Source: Lactarius indigo | Taxonomy: Eukaryota > Basidiomycota > Agaricomycetes > Russulales > Russulaceae | Direction of reading: 5' to 3' | Assembly: GCA_025766275.1 (NCBI GenBank) | Contig: JAFKAC010000001.1 | Coordinates: forward strand, 1,550,001-1,614,000 | Length of the DNA: 64,000 nt | In this document: one piece after another, positions 38,481-50,232 of the stretch | Layout of the letters: the number at the start of each line of letters is the position of its first letter | Position numbering within the stretch: position 1 is the first letter of the stretch | Program-made: the position numbers and the translations under genes | The notes under the pieces: model-generated | Told to the model about the DNA's origin: nothing | Seen by the model: only the letters and a program-made list of their open reading frames with translations | The model's database searches: none

Positions 38481-41401
38481 TCAGCGGCCCTCGCCTGGGA
38501 ACAGCCTCCCCACTGCATCTGCTTCCTTCCGTCTCTTCTCGCCCCTCTCACGGGATCGTTGATCTCGACAACTTGCGCCATAACGTGCTAGCTTCTCGAG
38601 CACGGCCGTGAGCTTCTTTGGCTTAACGTGTACGAACGTCGTTTGGCGCCGCGATGGTACGAGGAATTCGGCGACAGCATCAGAGAGGACGATCGATGTT
38701 GTCTATAGAAAGTTAACGGTTTTTAAGATTGAGAAAGAGGTGTGGGTGGATGGACGTACAGCACGCAGCTCGGAGAAGAGCGAGACGAGGTTCGCCCGGC
38801 CTGCGCTGCGGAACTGCTCCTCGAGGAAATCGACATCCACGAGGACGTTCGCCATCGCGTTTTCGTTCATCATGGCAGTATTGCGGTCCGTGAGGAAATC
38901 CTAAACAAGAAAAACAAAGAGTTTATTTATTTAGGGCTGGTCCACCAGGGGGCGAGCAGACGCACCATGAGGCACTGCGCGATGTACGCCGCTGCGCCGT
39001 GGTACGCCTCATCCTTGTGTACGTCGCTGATCTGCAGCGAGTCGACGACGGTGGTGAGCCAGTTGACGAGCTCGTAGAGGTACATGCTCGGCGCGTCCTC
39101 GCGCGTGGGGGGCGTCCAGACGTACTCGGAGAGGCCGAAAAAGTCGTCCAGCTTCAGGTTGATGAGGGTCGTGATACGCGTCGACGCGCGCGTTTGTGTC
39201 TTTCGGAAGGACGTGGCGGCGGTGAGGCGGATCGTGCCGCCGCGTTGTGCGGAGCTACGTACGTGGGGTGGGTGAGAGGCTCGCGGGGGGAAAAATGCGC
39301 GAAATAACATACCGAATGGCGGTTATGGTGCGTTCGAGCTCAACGCAGGCAACTTCGAAGTGTTCTAGGTTGGTTATTATTTGCGCAACCTGGGAGAGCG
39401 TCGACGTCCGGGTGAGATTCCCTCCGTAACCATCGCTGACATAATTGGAGAGGATGAGGTCGAGCGACTTGCAAGGGGTTTCATTAGCAATCCTCGAGGA
39501 CTGAAAACTGTCTACTCACCTTGCTCAATAGCTCATCGACGTTCCGATGATGTTGTGATACACCCTCGACGAACTGATAAAAACGCTGTACAAAATCTCG
39601 GATCTGATTGTGAGTCAGCATTGGAATCAGCAGGCACTCTCGGGACGTACATCTTCGCAACAGAGATAAAAACTCTGTGACCAAGGAAAATTAAGAGGTG
39701 TTGGTGCGCTGCAATCGTTAGCACAGCAAGTGGGTTGAGGGGAGGAAAAGCGCTTACCTAGCTAGCTCTGATTGCTCAGAACCGCTAATCCAGACGACCT
39801 TCAGGACAGCTTCTTTTTCTAAAGGCTTGTCGACGTGCATCGGCTGGTAATCGTCCTGCACCACGATCTAAGGAAATAACACCTAGGTAAAAGCGGTAAC
39901 GAATTCTCGGAGGCAGGGCGTACGTCTCTAAAGCGTTTGCTGAACTGTCGTTCTAACAAGGTCGCGTATCTCTCGAACAGGTGAAAGATCGCCGCATGTA
40001 GAGACGTCGTCGAGTAGTGATATGCCTTGAAAATCAAAGAGAGTTAGAATGTGCTCGCTGGACACGTGGTATGTTTGTACCTCTAGAGTGAGGATAAACG
40101 CCAGTAAGGTCTCCTTCACGCGTAGATAGCTATCCGGGTCTGTCTCGTTTTTGAGTGCTCCGTCTACCGCTCCTGTAAGCCTAGTGGCCACCGCGTCCCA
40201 GAGTTCTTCTACCTCTGCATTTGACCGGAAGCCATTTGTTGTCTGGAGGATGTGAGATTCGATGATGAAGAACCCGATTATTTGTTCAGTCAGAGGGACC
40301 AGAGACGATAGTTGAAGAGGCATCGGGAGGATAAGGTCTGATTGTGCCTTTTTAATAAGTGAGTGAGGGACCTCGATATTTCCTGGGATGTGCGTACCTT
40401 GCGGTCGGCCTGATAAGACTTTCGGAGCTCATCGAGAGAGTCAAGAGTAGAGTATATGTGAATGCTCTGATATAACGGCTTGAAGTCCACTTTCAGAGTC
40501 TCCAGTACCATATCTACTGGAGGTGTAAAACATGCGTAAAGGATGAAAGATAGGACGCACCGTCGGTTGTCTCATAGCTGACGGTCTCCACTGCACTACC
40601 AACGCGGCTCAATCGAAGCATGGGGTCTTTCTCTCTACGGGACCGCCAACGCCGAGTACGGCTCTCCATGGCTTCGAGGGCAAGTTTCCCCACTTCACCA
40701 GTGAGATTACGGATCTCCAACAGCCATTGTTTGGTCGAGGCCGTGACTGCGTCCTTGATCTGCCCGCGTAGAGAAGGAAGCGACATGAGTATATGCTGGA
40801 ATAACGGGGTCTGAGACAGCGACGACTGGGGCATGCTCTGAATGTCTTCCAAGGACTATATAGATGATCGTCAGGTCAGGACAAGGAAAAAAGTAAATGT
40901 ACCACGCACCCGGAGAGCACTCCAATACTTGCCCTCCTTCACCATCTCACCCACCCGATCTACGACGTCCAATATCCGCAGACTGGCTTGTAAACTGTCG
41001 ATTGCTTCATCCAGATTCGTTGCCGTTTTCTTCGACTGTAACAATGCTCGCTTCTTCTCTGCGAGACCGCGTCCGATCTGTGATACAGACGAATCTAGGG
41101 TGCCAATCTTGTCGCGGAGGTTGTGTGTATAGGATTTGACGGTGAAGAGTGTCGAGACAGAAGAAATGAAATCCTGGTAGTTTTCGCTGCATATTTTCTC
41201 TATCTCGGCGTCCTTAGAGTCGATGAGGGCTTGCAAGGTGCGAAGATAGGCATCTTGTTGTCGGTTGGTGTGAATCTGCTTGATGATAGGGCCAAGTTGT
41301 TCGAGATTCTCAGATGAGGAAGACTGGTCGAGGAGGTGTATTTGCTGCAGTTGCTGGTCTACACTCTCCTGAGTAAACTGAACTTTTCTCCGCGGGGGCA
41401 T
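38481..41401 (-). CDS. SEC15: exocyst complex subunit SEC15
   Basis: The start is MPPRRKVQFTQESVDQQLQQ at 41,401. Recognisable SEC15 blocks are QIHLLDQSSSSENLEQLGPI, LIDSKDAEIEKICSENYQDF, SLPSLRGQIKDAVTASTKQW, ALEAMESRTRRWRSR, QIIGFFIIESHILQTTNGFR, IRDFVQRFYQFVEGVSQHHR and LDDFFGLSEYVWTPPTRE. The C terminus lies past a last intron: LTAVLEKLARYG, then GEKRRKEADAVGRLFPGEGR and a stop at 38,481. About ten introns. SEC15 links the Rab GTPase Sec4 on secretory vesicles to the exocyst at growing hyphal tips. Divergent from NUP188, with 208 bases between start codons. I did not sum all exons, so internal boundaries are approximate. Confidence 0.9.
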
Positions 41402-41609
41402 TTTGAGATGGTGGCCGAAGTCAAACAAATCTATCAGAGTGCGTCACCAGTTGATCGTAGCTGGTACGACCGTGTTCTGTGGCGCGTTGATTGTTGCTTG
41501 CGGGACGCTGCGCATAGCATATAGACAGGCCATTACATAGTCGCGTGTGCGTAACGCGTCGTCTCTGAGCGCGTTCAACAAGCATTTGCACCTCCTCCAT
41601 CTCTACAAT
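41402..41609. promoter_or_regulatory. shared divergent promoter of SEC15 and NUP188
   Basis: Only 208 bases separate the two start codons, so both promoters and both 5' untranslated regions must fit here. No TATA box is evident. The NUP188 side is CT-rich just before the ATG (ctcctccatctctaca). Confidence 0.6.
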
Positions 41610-44600
41610 ATGGCTGCAGAGTCATCAAAACGGTCAAAATTGATTGACGTGTATGCCTGCTTTACCTCTTGATACGCCTTCCTGACGTCCTCTCTAGGAC
41701 ATACCAGCAGCTTCACCTCCTTTTGTCTGGTAATGACGCGAACACGACCCCAGAGCAAGCGGAGGAGATTCTCCAAGCCCGCCTCCATACCTTGAAGGAC
41801 CTTCAAAATCCATTCGGAAAGCCGAATCCTGATTCTCGAAAGCGTGTGGACAGTGGTTCAGTCACACTACGCGATGGAGTCCTCGTGCGAGTCGAACAAG
41901 CAGACAAGGACTTCATATTCGCCATCAGTGCAAGGTTCAACATCGACGAAGTTGAAGCTCTTGTGCTTTTCCGGTCCTTTCTGTATAACGAAGGGAACGT
42001 CCTTCAGGAGTTAGAGTCGAATGGCGACGATGCGTTCGTGAAACGGGTCGTGGATGCGTTCTCAATGTTCTATCACTCAGAGCGACGTTGCCTAGCACGT
42101 CTTCTTATCCCTATATTTCGTGCCCAGGAGCACGAGCCCTCGTTCTTTCACACCCAGGCCGCAAATCTCCTTCCCCAGATCATTCCCGATGGCCCTGCTT
42201 TCATACGGGACGTGGTGACCTATTATGTGGACAAGACACGCGCCCCTCTAGACGAAGCGTCCGCAAACGATCCAAGGCTCGCATCTCGCCGAGCAAAAGA
42301 AAACCTGCGGGACCAACTCGTCCTGCTTGAAGTGCTCTTCTGGGCAATGTGGAGCTTTGTTCCGCGCCAAGGTCCCGTCGTTGTCAAAATATACGAGACG
42401 GCATACGAGACGAACCTGGGGTCCGTTCAGCATAATGCAACGTTATTATTGGACGAAGAAGGCGCCAGATTACAGCAGGACTGCGCTGCAGTATGGTTGC
42501 TGCTCATGATCGAGGTCCTGGAGCTTGAGACATTCTCGGACAACGGGAATCCCGACATCTCTGGCCCTCCGTCCGCGGAGGGTATGTATACGTCACATCC
42601 TGATTCCCTTCACCGCATTCACGAGTTGGTGACTTCCCATGGAGACAGCAACTATGCCGCCGTGTACCTAGGATGGACTTTGATTGTGGCGCGCCTGGAG
42701 ACCGCAGTGTTGACCCTTGACGAGTGTCCGCCGTCGTACCGGCCATTCTTTGACTCTTTAGACGTCCAAAGAGGGCGACCATTCTCAAAAAATCGGGAAC
42801 AAGTGCACACCCTTATGCTACAACGTGTTCTTGACCCAAGCACAGGGCTACTCAACCTCCTCCTTTCACTCTTGACCACTACGCCACTCTTCGTTACATC
42901 CATCGCATGGAAGACCGACTCCTCCATTTCGGAGCCGAACGCAGTGGCTTATCGTTCCGTCGTGAAAGGTACTTTTTTTTTGTTCATACGTCATGAACCT
43001 ACTTAGACGGAAATCCAGGTCTCCTCATCGCATTATCAGAACTCGTGCCGGTCGAGCTTATTCCCGAGTTTGACACATTTATCGACGTTTGGGTGGCATT
43101 GCTTGGTCAGAGTGAATCTCGATCAGTGATCGGCCTCTGCCAACAATTCTGGCAGTATGACGTGACGAAGAGTAAGACCCGGCGTGCGATCCTGGACGTC
43201 GCGCGCTCGCGCTTCCCAGTACAGTTTACGCCGCTTTTGCGGTTACTCGGGGCCCTGACTGGTTGCGGGTTCAAAGATGCGGACCCCTTGTCTAGCATGG
43301 ACCACCGCCAACAAGACCATTCGCTGTTGGAGGCGCGGGCGCAGTGCGCTCAAGAAGTTTCATACTTCTTCGAAAATTTGCCGACATACACCCAACTCAT
43401 CCCTGCCAGCGCATGTACAGGCTCGCAAGCGTTGTACGAGAAGGTGCCGGAGCGATATGGTTCATCCTCAAAGTCGTTTGGCCCCTCCTACGCCAATTTA
43501 AGGCCATTGACTCTCCCCGGTGGAAGCACCCTTCCTACGCGGTCAACGGGTCGTCTCCTCAGCCAGGATGGCGAGGATTTCGTCATTGTCTCATGGCAGT
43601 TTGAACACTCTGGTTGGAAACTTCTTCTAGAAGTTTTGATCGAGTACGTTCGGCGCAAGCGTCTAATTCCTGGTCTCTCCACGCCCGCAGCAACCGCTCC
43701 AATGATGAACCGCACCACGTCTCTACCGCCCGTGGTTCTCCGTCTGGAAGATATCGGGATAGAGCTTGATCCGAGTGGCGACAGCTCCGTTGTGGCTGTT
43801 GCGCTGGACCTCCTCCGTACTGTTATATCGGACAACCCGGTCCTCGCTTCCCAGGTCCTCAGCTCACTCGAAAATGGCGATCAGACGCCGACCACGACAA
43901 ATGACGACACGCCAGACTTGGTGCAATTGACGATGCTCATCCTCGAAGACGCACTCACGCGTTCTACGCGGCAGCGCGCCGGGACGCCCCCAGAATCAGC
44001 TCTGATCACGTCAGCGATGGGCCTACTTACCGGACTACTCTCATTACCCCGGTATGCTCCGCGTGTATGGCTTTTTGCGCGTGCGTCGACGGCGTTGTTC
44101 GACTCCCAGCGCAGCCGCGGGGCGATGGCCGCAGAGCGCGCAGTCGGAACGTACGCCACCACGGAAGCCCTCCTGCACCTCGTCCATGCGCTGTGGACCG
44201 AGGCGTCTGGCACGTTGCTTGTGCCACACGAGGGCAAAGCGCGCCTTATCGAGATCAAAGAGGAAGTGCTACTTCGCGCTTTACGCTTTGTTCACGTGGA
44301 GGTATGGGTCGAGCACGCAGGGTGGAAATACGCGCAGCTTGGGACACGCTTCGAGGTTGGGAGGCTCGTGTCGACCTTGTATGCCGACATCCTTGATCAA
44401 GTGCCGCCGGATAAGCAGGGCCCATTGTCACTCGTCAGCCAAGCCGTCTTCGAGGTGCTTGTATCCAAGGCAACAACTTCGAGCATCGGGCCGCTCATTT
44501 CGGCCGTCACAAGTTACGGCATCGTCTCCCGCCGCATACATGCATCGCGTCGTCTGAGCGATTTGCGTGGTTTACACCTTGTTCTTCGGTCCCACCTGCA

Positions 44601-47600
44601 CGTCATGCGCACCTGCTTGATATACAAACAACGGGTGTCTGCGGAACCGGAGCGCTGCCTGTTGGAACAAGCGCTCTGTTCAAGAGGTGGTACTGACAAT
44701 GGATCGTATGCCAACGGGCGACACAAGGCAGACCCTCTCGATGTCCTGACGAGTTTTGTCGAGGATCCTGTCATCGATTCGGCCGTCCCACTGGAATCCA
44801 TCCGTCTGTTATACGCGCTCTGCTCTTCATTGTCCGCATCGCAGTTCTCCGCCCCCTCTATGGTTGGCCACCTATCTGACCCAGAGGCAACGGTCGCGGC
44901 ATTGGTTGGGGTAGCGCGACACCCGTACCGTGATTTGGACGTCCGGCTTGGCGTATGGCGTTTTATGGCGCTCGCAGTCGAAAAAGAGCCTGCCCTGGGA
45001 CACCTTTTCATCGTGGGTTACTTCCGGACACCGACGGAGGGATCTGCGGAGGGTAAAGGAAAAGGCAAACACGTGAGCGCTCTTGAGGCCGCGAGAGGAA
45101 TGGTTGCACATTGGAACAACTACTGGGAGACGAACCAGCAGCTACTTTCAGCTGTTCTTGGCTTCCTGGCAGCAGTATGGCAGCGCGGATGGGAACACAA
45201 GTCAACATTAGATGGTCTCAGAAAGGACGCGGAATTTTGGAGTCAGCTGGCCGGGCTTGTCAAGGAGGACATATCGCCAGCGCCGGAGTACAAGAGTAAT
45301 GGTTTCGCCGACGTTGCTGGAGTCCTACGTTCCGCATATCACGAGAGCATCTCTTCGCATTCGTACCGGGTGCTTTCTAAAGCCTTTGCGATACGGATCA
45401 TCGCTCTAGATATCGACTTGGACCCAGCTCCGCCACTCACCGGGCAAAAAGCGAAACCCCAAAGCTATCGTTCTGTCGAGGGCATCTTCAAGTCCGAAGA
45501 ACAGTTCTCAGATCAGCTACACGACGCAATTTTTAACGCTTTCGACCCTGCTCTACACACGGACTTCACGGAGAAAGCCAAGGGATACTTTCCTGATTTG
45601 TCCCTCGAGCATTTCGAGTCCAGGGATTTGACGGACGAACGCGAGTTGGGGGATGACTTTGCGTTCGCCAGCCCGCTTCTCCAGATGCGGATGGAACTCT
45701 CCAACGTCGAATCCACGGACGCGACAGCGGCTCGCGCAGACGAACTCGTCCAGACCCTTTTCTCGATCAACCTTAACCTCTCCTTGGCCTACGCGTCAAC
45801 CCAATTGGGTCAGTCATGGCAAACGCTTTTGGTCAAAATTGCACCTTTCCTGCAGGGAGACGTCAAATTCCGCCCTTCAGTGTTGTCACTTGCGGCGGCG
45901 ATCTCCCCTATTATTGCGAAAGAGAAGCACTCTGGGGATATTATACTCACCACCCATGGCGTCCGGTTGGCAATCCTTCTGGCGTTGCTGGAGCTGGCGT
46001 GGTTCTCGGGCGCCGCCATTGGAAACGAGAAACGGGAGATCGATAGCTTCGTGAAAATCATGGAGGAGACCCACGGCATCATCGTCAGCGAGTGGCTGTC
46101 GCCCATAGACTCCGTGCGGAACGCGACCCAGGGACGATTCCATCGCACTCTGCTACAAATCATCTACTTCTGTGCGATGGAGTGTCGAAGCTTGACCCGT
46201 CGGCGCAAGGGCCTCAGTGCTGACCACCGCTTGACCGTATCCTCCATGATCAACGCCACCCTTCTCTTTGTCATTGACGCTCTTCGCTTTGTCTTTGATG
46301 CCGCAAGGACTCGGTTGGACGTGGAACTGGACACAGATATGCAACTTTTGGTCGCTGTATTTGAGCAGTGTACTCGCCCAGAGATTAACCCATCGACCAG
46401 CCTTTGGCTAACGAGATGTCAGGAAACTAGCGTCCTCCAATCTAGCATGGAGCTGTTCGTGCACACGGACCTAAGCGGCTTGTCAACACTCCAACACACC
46501 CGGGGACGAAAACAAGCTCTATACGCTCCCCACCTCCTTACCTTCCATATCGCTTTCGCCAGTATCCAGTCCTCGGCAGAGCGATTAGCTAGCGAAAGGG
46601 TTCTAGTGGCTTACAGCAGTAGCAGCCTGACGACTGCCATCAGTTCCGGCCAGGTGGATGTCACCCTCCCCGAACTTCCAGGAGAGCGCAGTCCTGCCCA
46701 TTGGGCGTATTGCGTCATGCTCGCCGTGGTTTCCGGCATTATCTCCTCCTTGGGTTGGCAGAAGCACTTTTTCGACGCGGAGGCGAGCGGTTTCATCCAG
46801 CTCTGTGGGAACCAGATCACGCGTGCGTTGTCGTGGACCGTGGGCGACACCCTGACCCTCTCCCTAGTCGAAGAAATGGAACGTGTGGTCAACCTATTCT
46901 ACTCGATTGCTTCTTCTGCGCCGCTGGAGGGTCACCGTAACGAGACCACGCAACGGATCCTCGCTGCCTTCAGCACGAAAGCGCTGCTTCTCCTGCAGCA
47001 ACTTAACTACGCCCTATCACATCCCAACCATCTCGCGAGCCTCATCGAGCCCGTTACTGCCGAGGAACGGGCTCAGCTTGAGAAGGATAGCCGCCTGCAG
47101 CCTTCGCAGTCGCTCGCAGCAACCGAGATCATCGATCCCGTTTCTCGCCCGTTCCTGGCGAAGCTGGTGCACAGGTTCTATAACCTCACGAGCAACATCG
47201 TGTGCACCCTGATCTCCATTAGCTCTGCAGAAGACACGTTACGTGGCAGCCATTTCCCAACCTCGCGATTCGCCCTGGTCGTACCCGTAAGTGTCAAACT
47301 TTACCTAACGAGATGGCCTCGTTTAACTTTTTTTTTTTTTTTTTTTTTGTTTTGTTTTTTTTTTGCAGCATTCGAAAGCGGTCCTCGGGGAACCCGCATC
47401 CATGGGGACTCTCATCGAGCTCGCTAGTGGCACCTTGGATACCCTCGGGCACCTCATCTCGCGGCCCGCAGGGCAAGCGCTGACGATGACCGCGCCGACG
47501 CGGCCATCCGAGCGCCCGCTAGACGTACGCGCGGCGATCCTCGCTACGCGTCGGACCACCGAGGCTGTTCTATTTTACGCGACGACCCAGCTGGGCGCGT

Positions 47601-47914
47601 GGGTGACCAATCCGGACTTGATGCTGGACGCCGGAGCTGGTGCGGACGCGGAGTCGACGGACGAGGTCGTCGGAGATAACGTGAGCTTGAACCAGAGTGA
47701 GCGCCGGGGTCCACGGCGGGAGCCGACGGTGATGACGGAACGGATGAGAAGGGGCCTGACGGGGGAAATTTCTGGCGAACTGAAGGCCGTCTTGGAGAAG
47801 GCACGGGGTCTGTTGGCGAAGAGCCAGCAGACGGCCGCGGACAAGCAGAGCGCGGTCGATATCACGAACGTCTTGTTGAGTTTCCTGAATCACAGGGTTA
47901 TTGGTAGTACATAA
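41610..47914 (+). CDS. NUP188: nucleoporin NUP188, 2,041 aa
   Basis: Four exons (41610-41650, 41698-42968, 43019-47286, 47369-47914) sum to 6,126 bases. The start is MAAESSKRSKLIDVTYQQLH. The long alpha-solenoid includes RFNIDEVEALVLFRSFLYNE, LLEVLFWAMWSF, VVYLGWT-like IYAAVYLGWTLIV context, FDTFIDVWVALLGQ and LLKIAPFLQG-like segments, consistent with the Nup188 scaffold family by length and pattern. The C terminus (QSAVDITNVLLSFLNHRVIG) is also conserved-looking. Nup188 is an inner-ring scaffold of the nuclear pore. The last intron contains T runs (about 47,328-47,365) right before its acceptor. Nup192/Nup205 is the main alternative and is less likely from the N-terminal pattern. Confidence 0.82.
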
Positions 47915-48248
47915 TTCTATCTACGCTATGTATAAACAAACAGCTTGCGTCACTGGCAGTATTTAAATATCGACATCTTTTCCAATTCGACGATACAGGG
48001 TCAAAAAGGGCGTTGGAGCCACATAACATAACGGGTATTCGTAAACAATAAAATTACGAGGCAGAAGCATAAAGTAAGGAAGACATTATCGCGGACATTC
48101 ATTCATCCAGTGGGTCACAATAGGCATGCAGGTGCTGGCCTTCGAACAGGGGCAAGAAGTGCTCGGACCATTTCAAGTCGGCGGGCCTAATAGTCAACAG
48201 GCGTTAGTTCGTATCGGATGGGGTCAGGTGGCTGGCACCGTGTGGTTC
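47915..48248. other. convergent 3' spacer between NUP188 and the P450
   Basis: AT-rich, with an aataaa-type signal near 48,047 on the plus strand. No gene recognised. Confidence 0.5.
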
Positions 48249-50232
48249 TTACTTTTCCAGATCTGCGCGAACGTCGAAGCGACGGAAGAGATACGCGAGG
48301 GTGAGATAGAGCTCGCAATAGCCCAGGCTGGTTGGAGTCATACAGTAAGTACGCGAAGGTAGACGATTTGGGGGGCGGGCGTTGGCGCTCACTTTATGCC
48401 AAGACAACTCCGTGGGCCCTTCGAGAACGCGACTAGGCAATTGTCTAGCGCCTTTGATCCCGGCTGGAGCCAGCGGTCGGGGAGGAATTCGTGTGGCCGA
48501 GAGAAGATCTGTTCGGAAAAGTGGAGGAAAAGAGGGCTCTGGCTCACGACCGTCTGTTTTTGGTAACAAAGTTAATCAGGGGCACTGACAAAAAAAAAAG
48601 ACGGGGGAAGAGTGCGAGAAACACGGACCCCGCCTGGTATTCTGACGCCAGCGATTACGGCGCCAGATGGTGGGACGACGCGCGGAAGGCCGGCTGGGAC
48701 GGCTGGCGCGATTCGTAACATCTCTTTGATAACTGCAGTCTGCTCCGTTTTAGATCAGGAAACGCGGTCTACACTGATACACAAGGGGGATAACTTGCGA
48801 GGAAGGGAAGCTTTTCGAGCTCCTCGTAGCTGGGCGGATTGTCGAGGACAGGCCACACGCCCCGGACTTCGTCCACCAGTGTTTGTTTTACTTCGGGGTT
48901 GCGCAGTAGGTGATAGACACCTGTCATGAGCACGGTGCCGACCGTGTGAGATCCCGCGCTAAATAGAACCTCTGCCTCGTGCAGGAGTTGCTGCGCAGTG
49001 GGAACGGAATGCCCCTTGATGGCCTCTGGGTCCAGCAACTCGCGGTAGATGATGCGGTGGGGCGCATCGTCCATCGCCTGGGGGCTTCGCAGGATGGTCT
49101 CTATCTGATCCTTAAGCGCCTGAATTTAATTTAATTTTTTTGAATATTAAGATCAGACAGAGATGCTGACAAATAGATGGCATCGCTGGCTTACCTTCCG
49201 GAAAGTAAGTAATCCTTTCAGCGCAGGGGAGATCCAGGTGATTAAAGGAGGGGGGAAGCTGCGCAGCAACCAGATTACAATGTCAGAGAACTTCCGTAGT
49301 GTGACGGTGTCCATGGCGATGTCAAAGCCGAGGACGATGTCCCCACGGAAATCTGGGGAAGATAGCTGGTCGAAAGAGGTAGCGAAGCAGAAATTGGTGA
49401 TCGTGTCGGCACTGAAACACTGGAAGCCGAGATACAAGTTGCTGGACTTCCCTGATCGTCCCATTCCCATAAGCATCACGCACAACCCAACTATAGGGTG
49501 AGCCAAAGAAACGTACCTTCCCTGTTTTGAGCCTTGAGGCGGTCGCAGAATTGGTCCAACTGGAGAGCGCATGTGAAATTAGCTCGAGATGACGTATGCA
49601 ACATGGGAAATAGACTCGTACGAGGCTTCGAATAAGGTGTTGCAATTCTGAAATGGACTTCCTGGAAAAGAAATTGGATAACAGCGCCCTGCTGTGCTTC
49701 GATTTGAGGTAGTCACTCTGCGCAAAGAACGCTTCGCCCACATCGAAGGCACGGTAGTAATTGTGGTCCTTGTCCCACTTGTTTTGCGCACTGTAGATCT
49801 CGTTGTACGCAGTTGGGTGGGAAAAGTGGAGCTGAGCGGAATGATTGGGAACACAAGGCGTGAACACGTCAGCCGTCTGCTACGACGACACGAAACAGGG
49901 CGCCTACCTCGTTCGGGGAGATCCGCACGACACCGCCTAAGCCAGCCGTCAAGATTAATGTGATGGTTAGAAGAAGGTCAGTGCTGACAAGCCTCACCAT
50001 ATTTCCGATGGAGCTCTGCTCGCAAGTCAGCAAGGCTGACACGCTTCACAAGCTCCATATATGCAAGCCATAGTCTTGTACATGCCGCACCGCGCGGACC
50101 AGGGAAGTGTGAGAGAGGGTGGAAGAAGAGGTTGTAGGTAACCCGAAGGAGGCCGTAGCACAGCGAGACGGTAGCGGCCACCACCAGACCGAGTTGGAAG
50201 GAGGGAAGGAAGGGAAACACGTGGACATTCAT
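48249..50232 (-). CDS. cytochrome P450 monooxygenase, complete
   Basis: Start MNVHVFPFLPSFQLGLVVAA at 50,232 with a membrane anchor over residues about 12-35, then the hinge FHPLSHFPGPRGAACTRLWL. Exons join to GVVRISPNELHFSHPTAYNE, NKWDKDHNYYRAFD, KGLLTFRKALKDQIETILRS and the I-helix LFSAGSHTVGTVLM, which has His where many P450s have Asp or Glu. ExxR is KEMLRIAP. The PERF-like element is HEFLPDRW. The haem loop is FSKGPRSCLG with the ligand Cys. The end is RRFDVRADLEK, stop at 48,249. Around nine introns. The one before TAVIKE uses a GC-AG pair (gcaagt...gagcag), unless an error is present. Electron transfer from CPR at the ER membrane is assumed; the substrate is unknown. Related to the P450 at 62,904. 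Confidence 0.88.

Noticed and set aside
48249..48800. Apparent truncation of the first P450 before the haem-binding loop
   Set aside because: Splicing with one GC-AG intron and two short GT-AG introns recovers KEMLR, HEFLPDRW and FSKGPRSCLG up to a proper stop.
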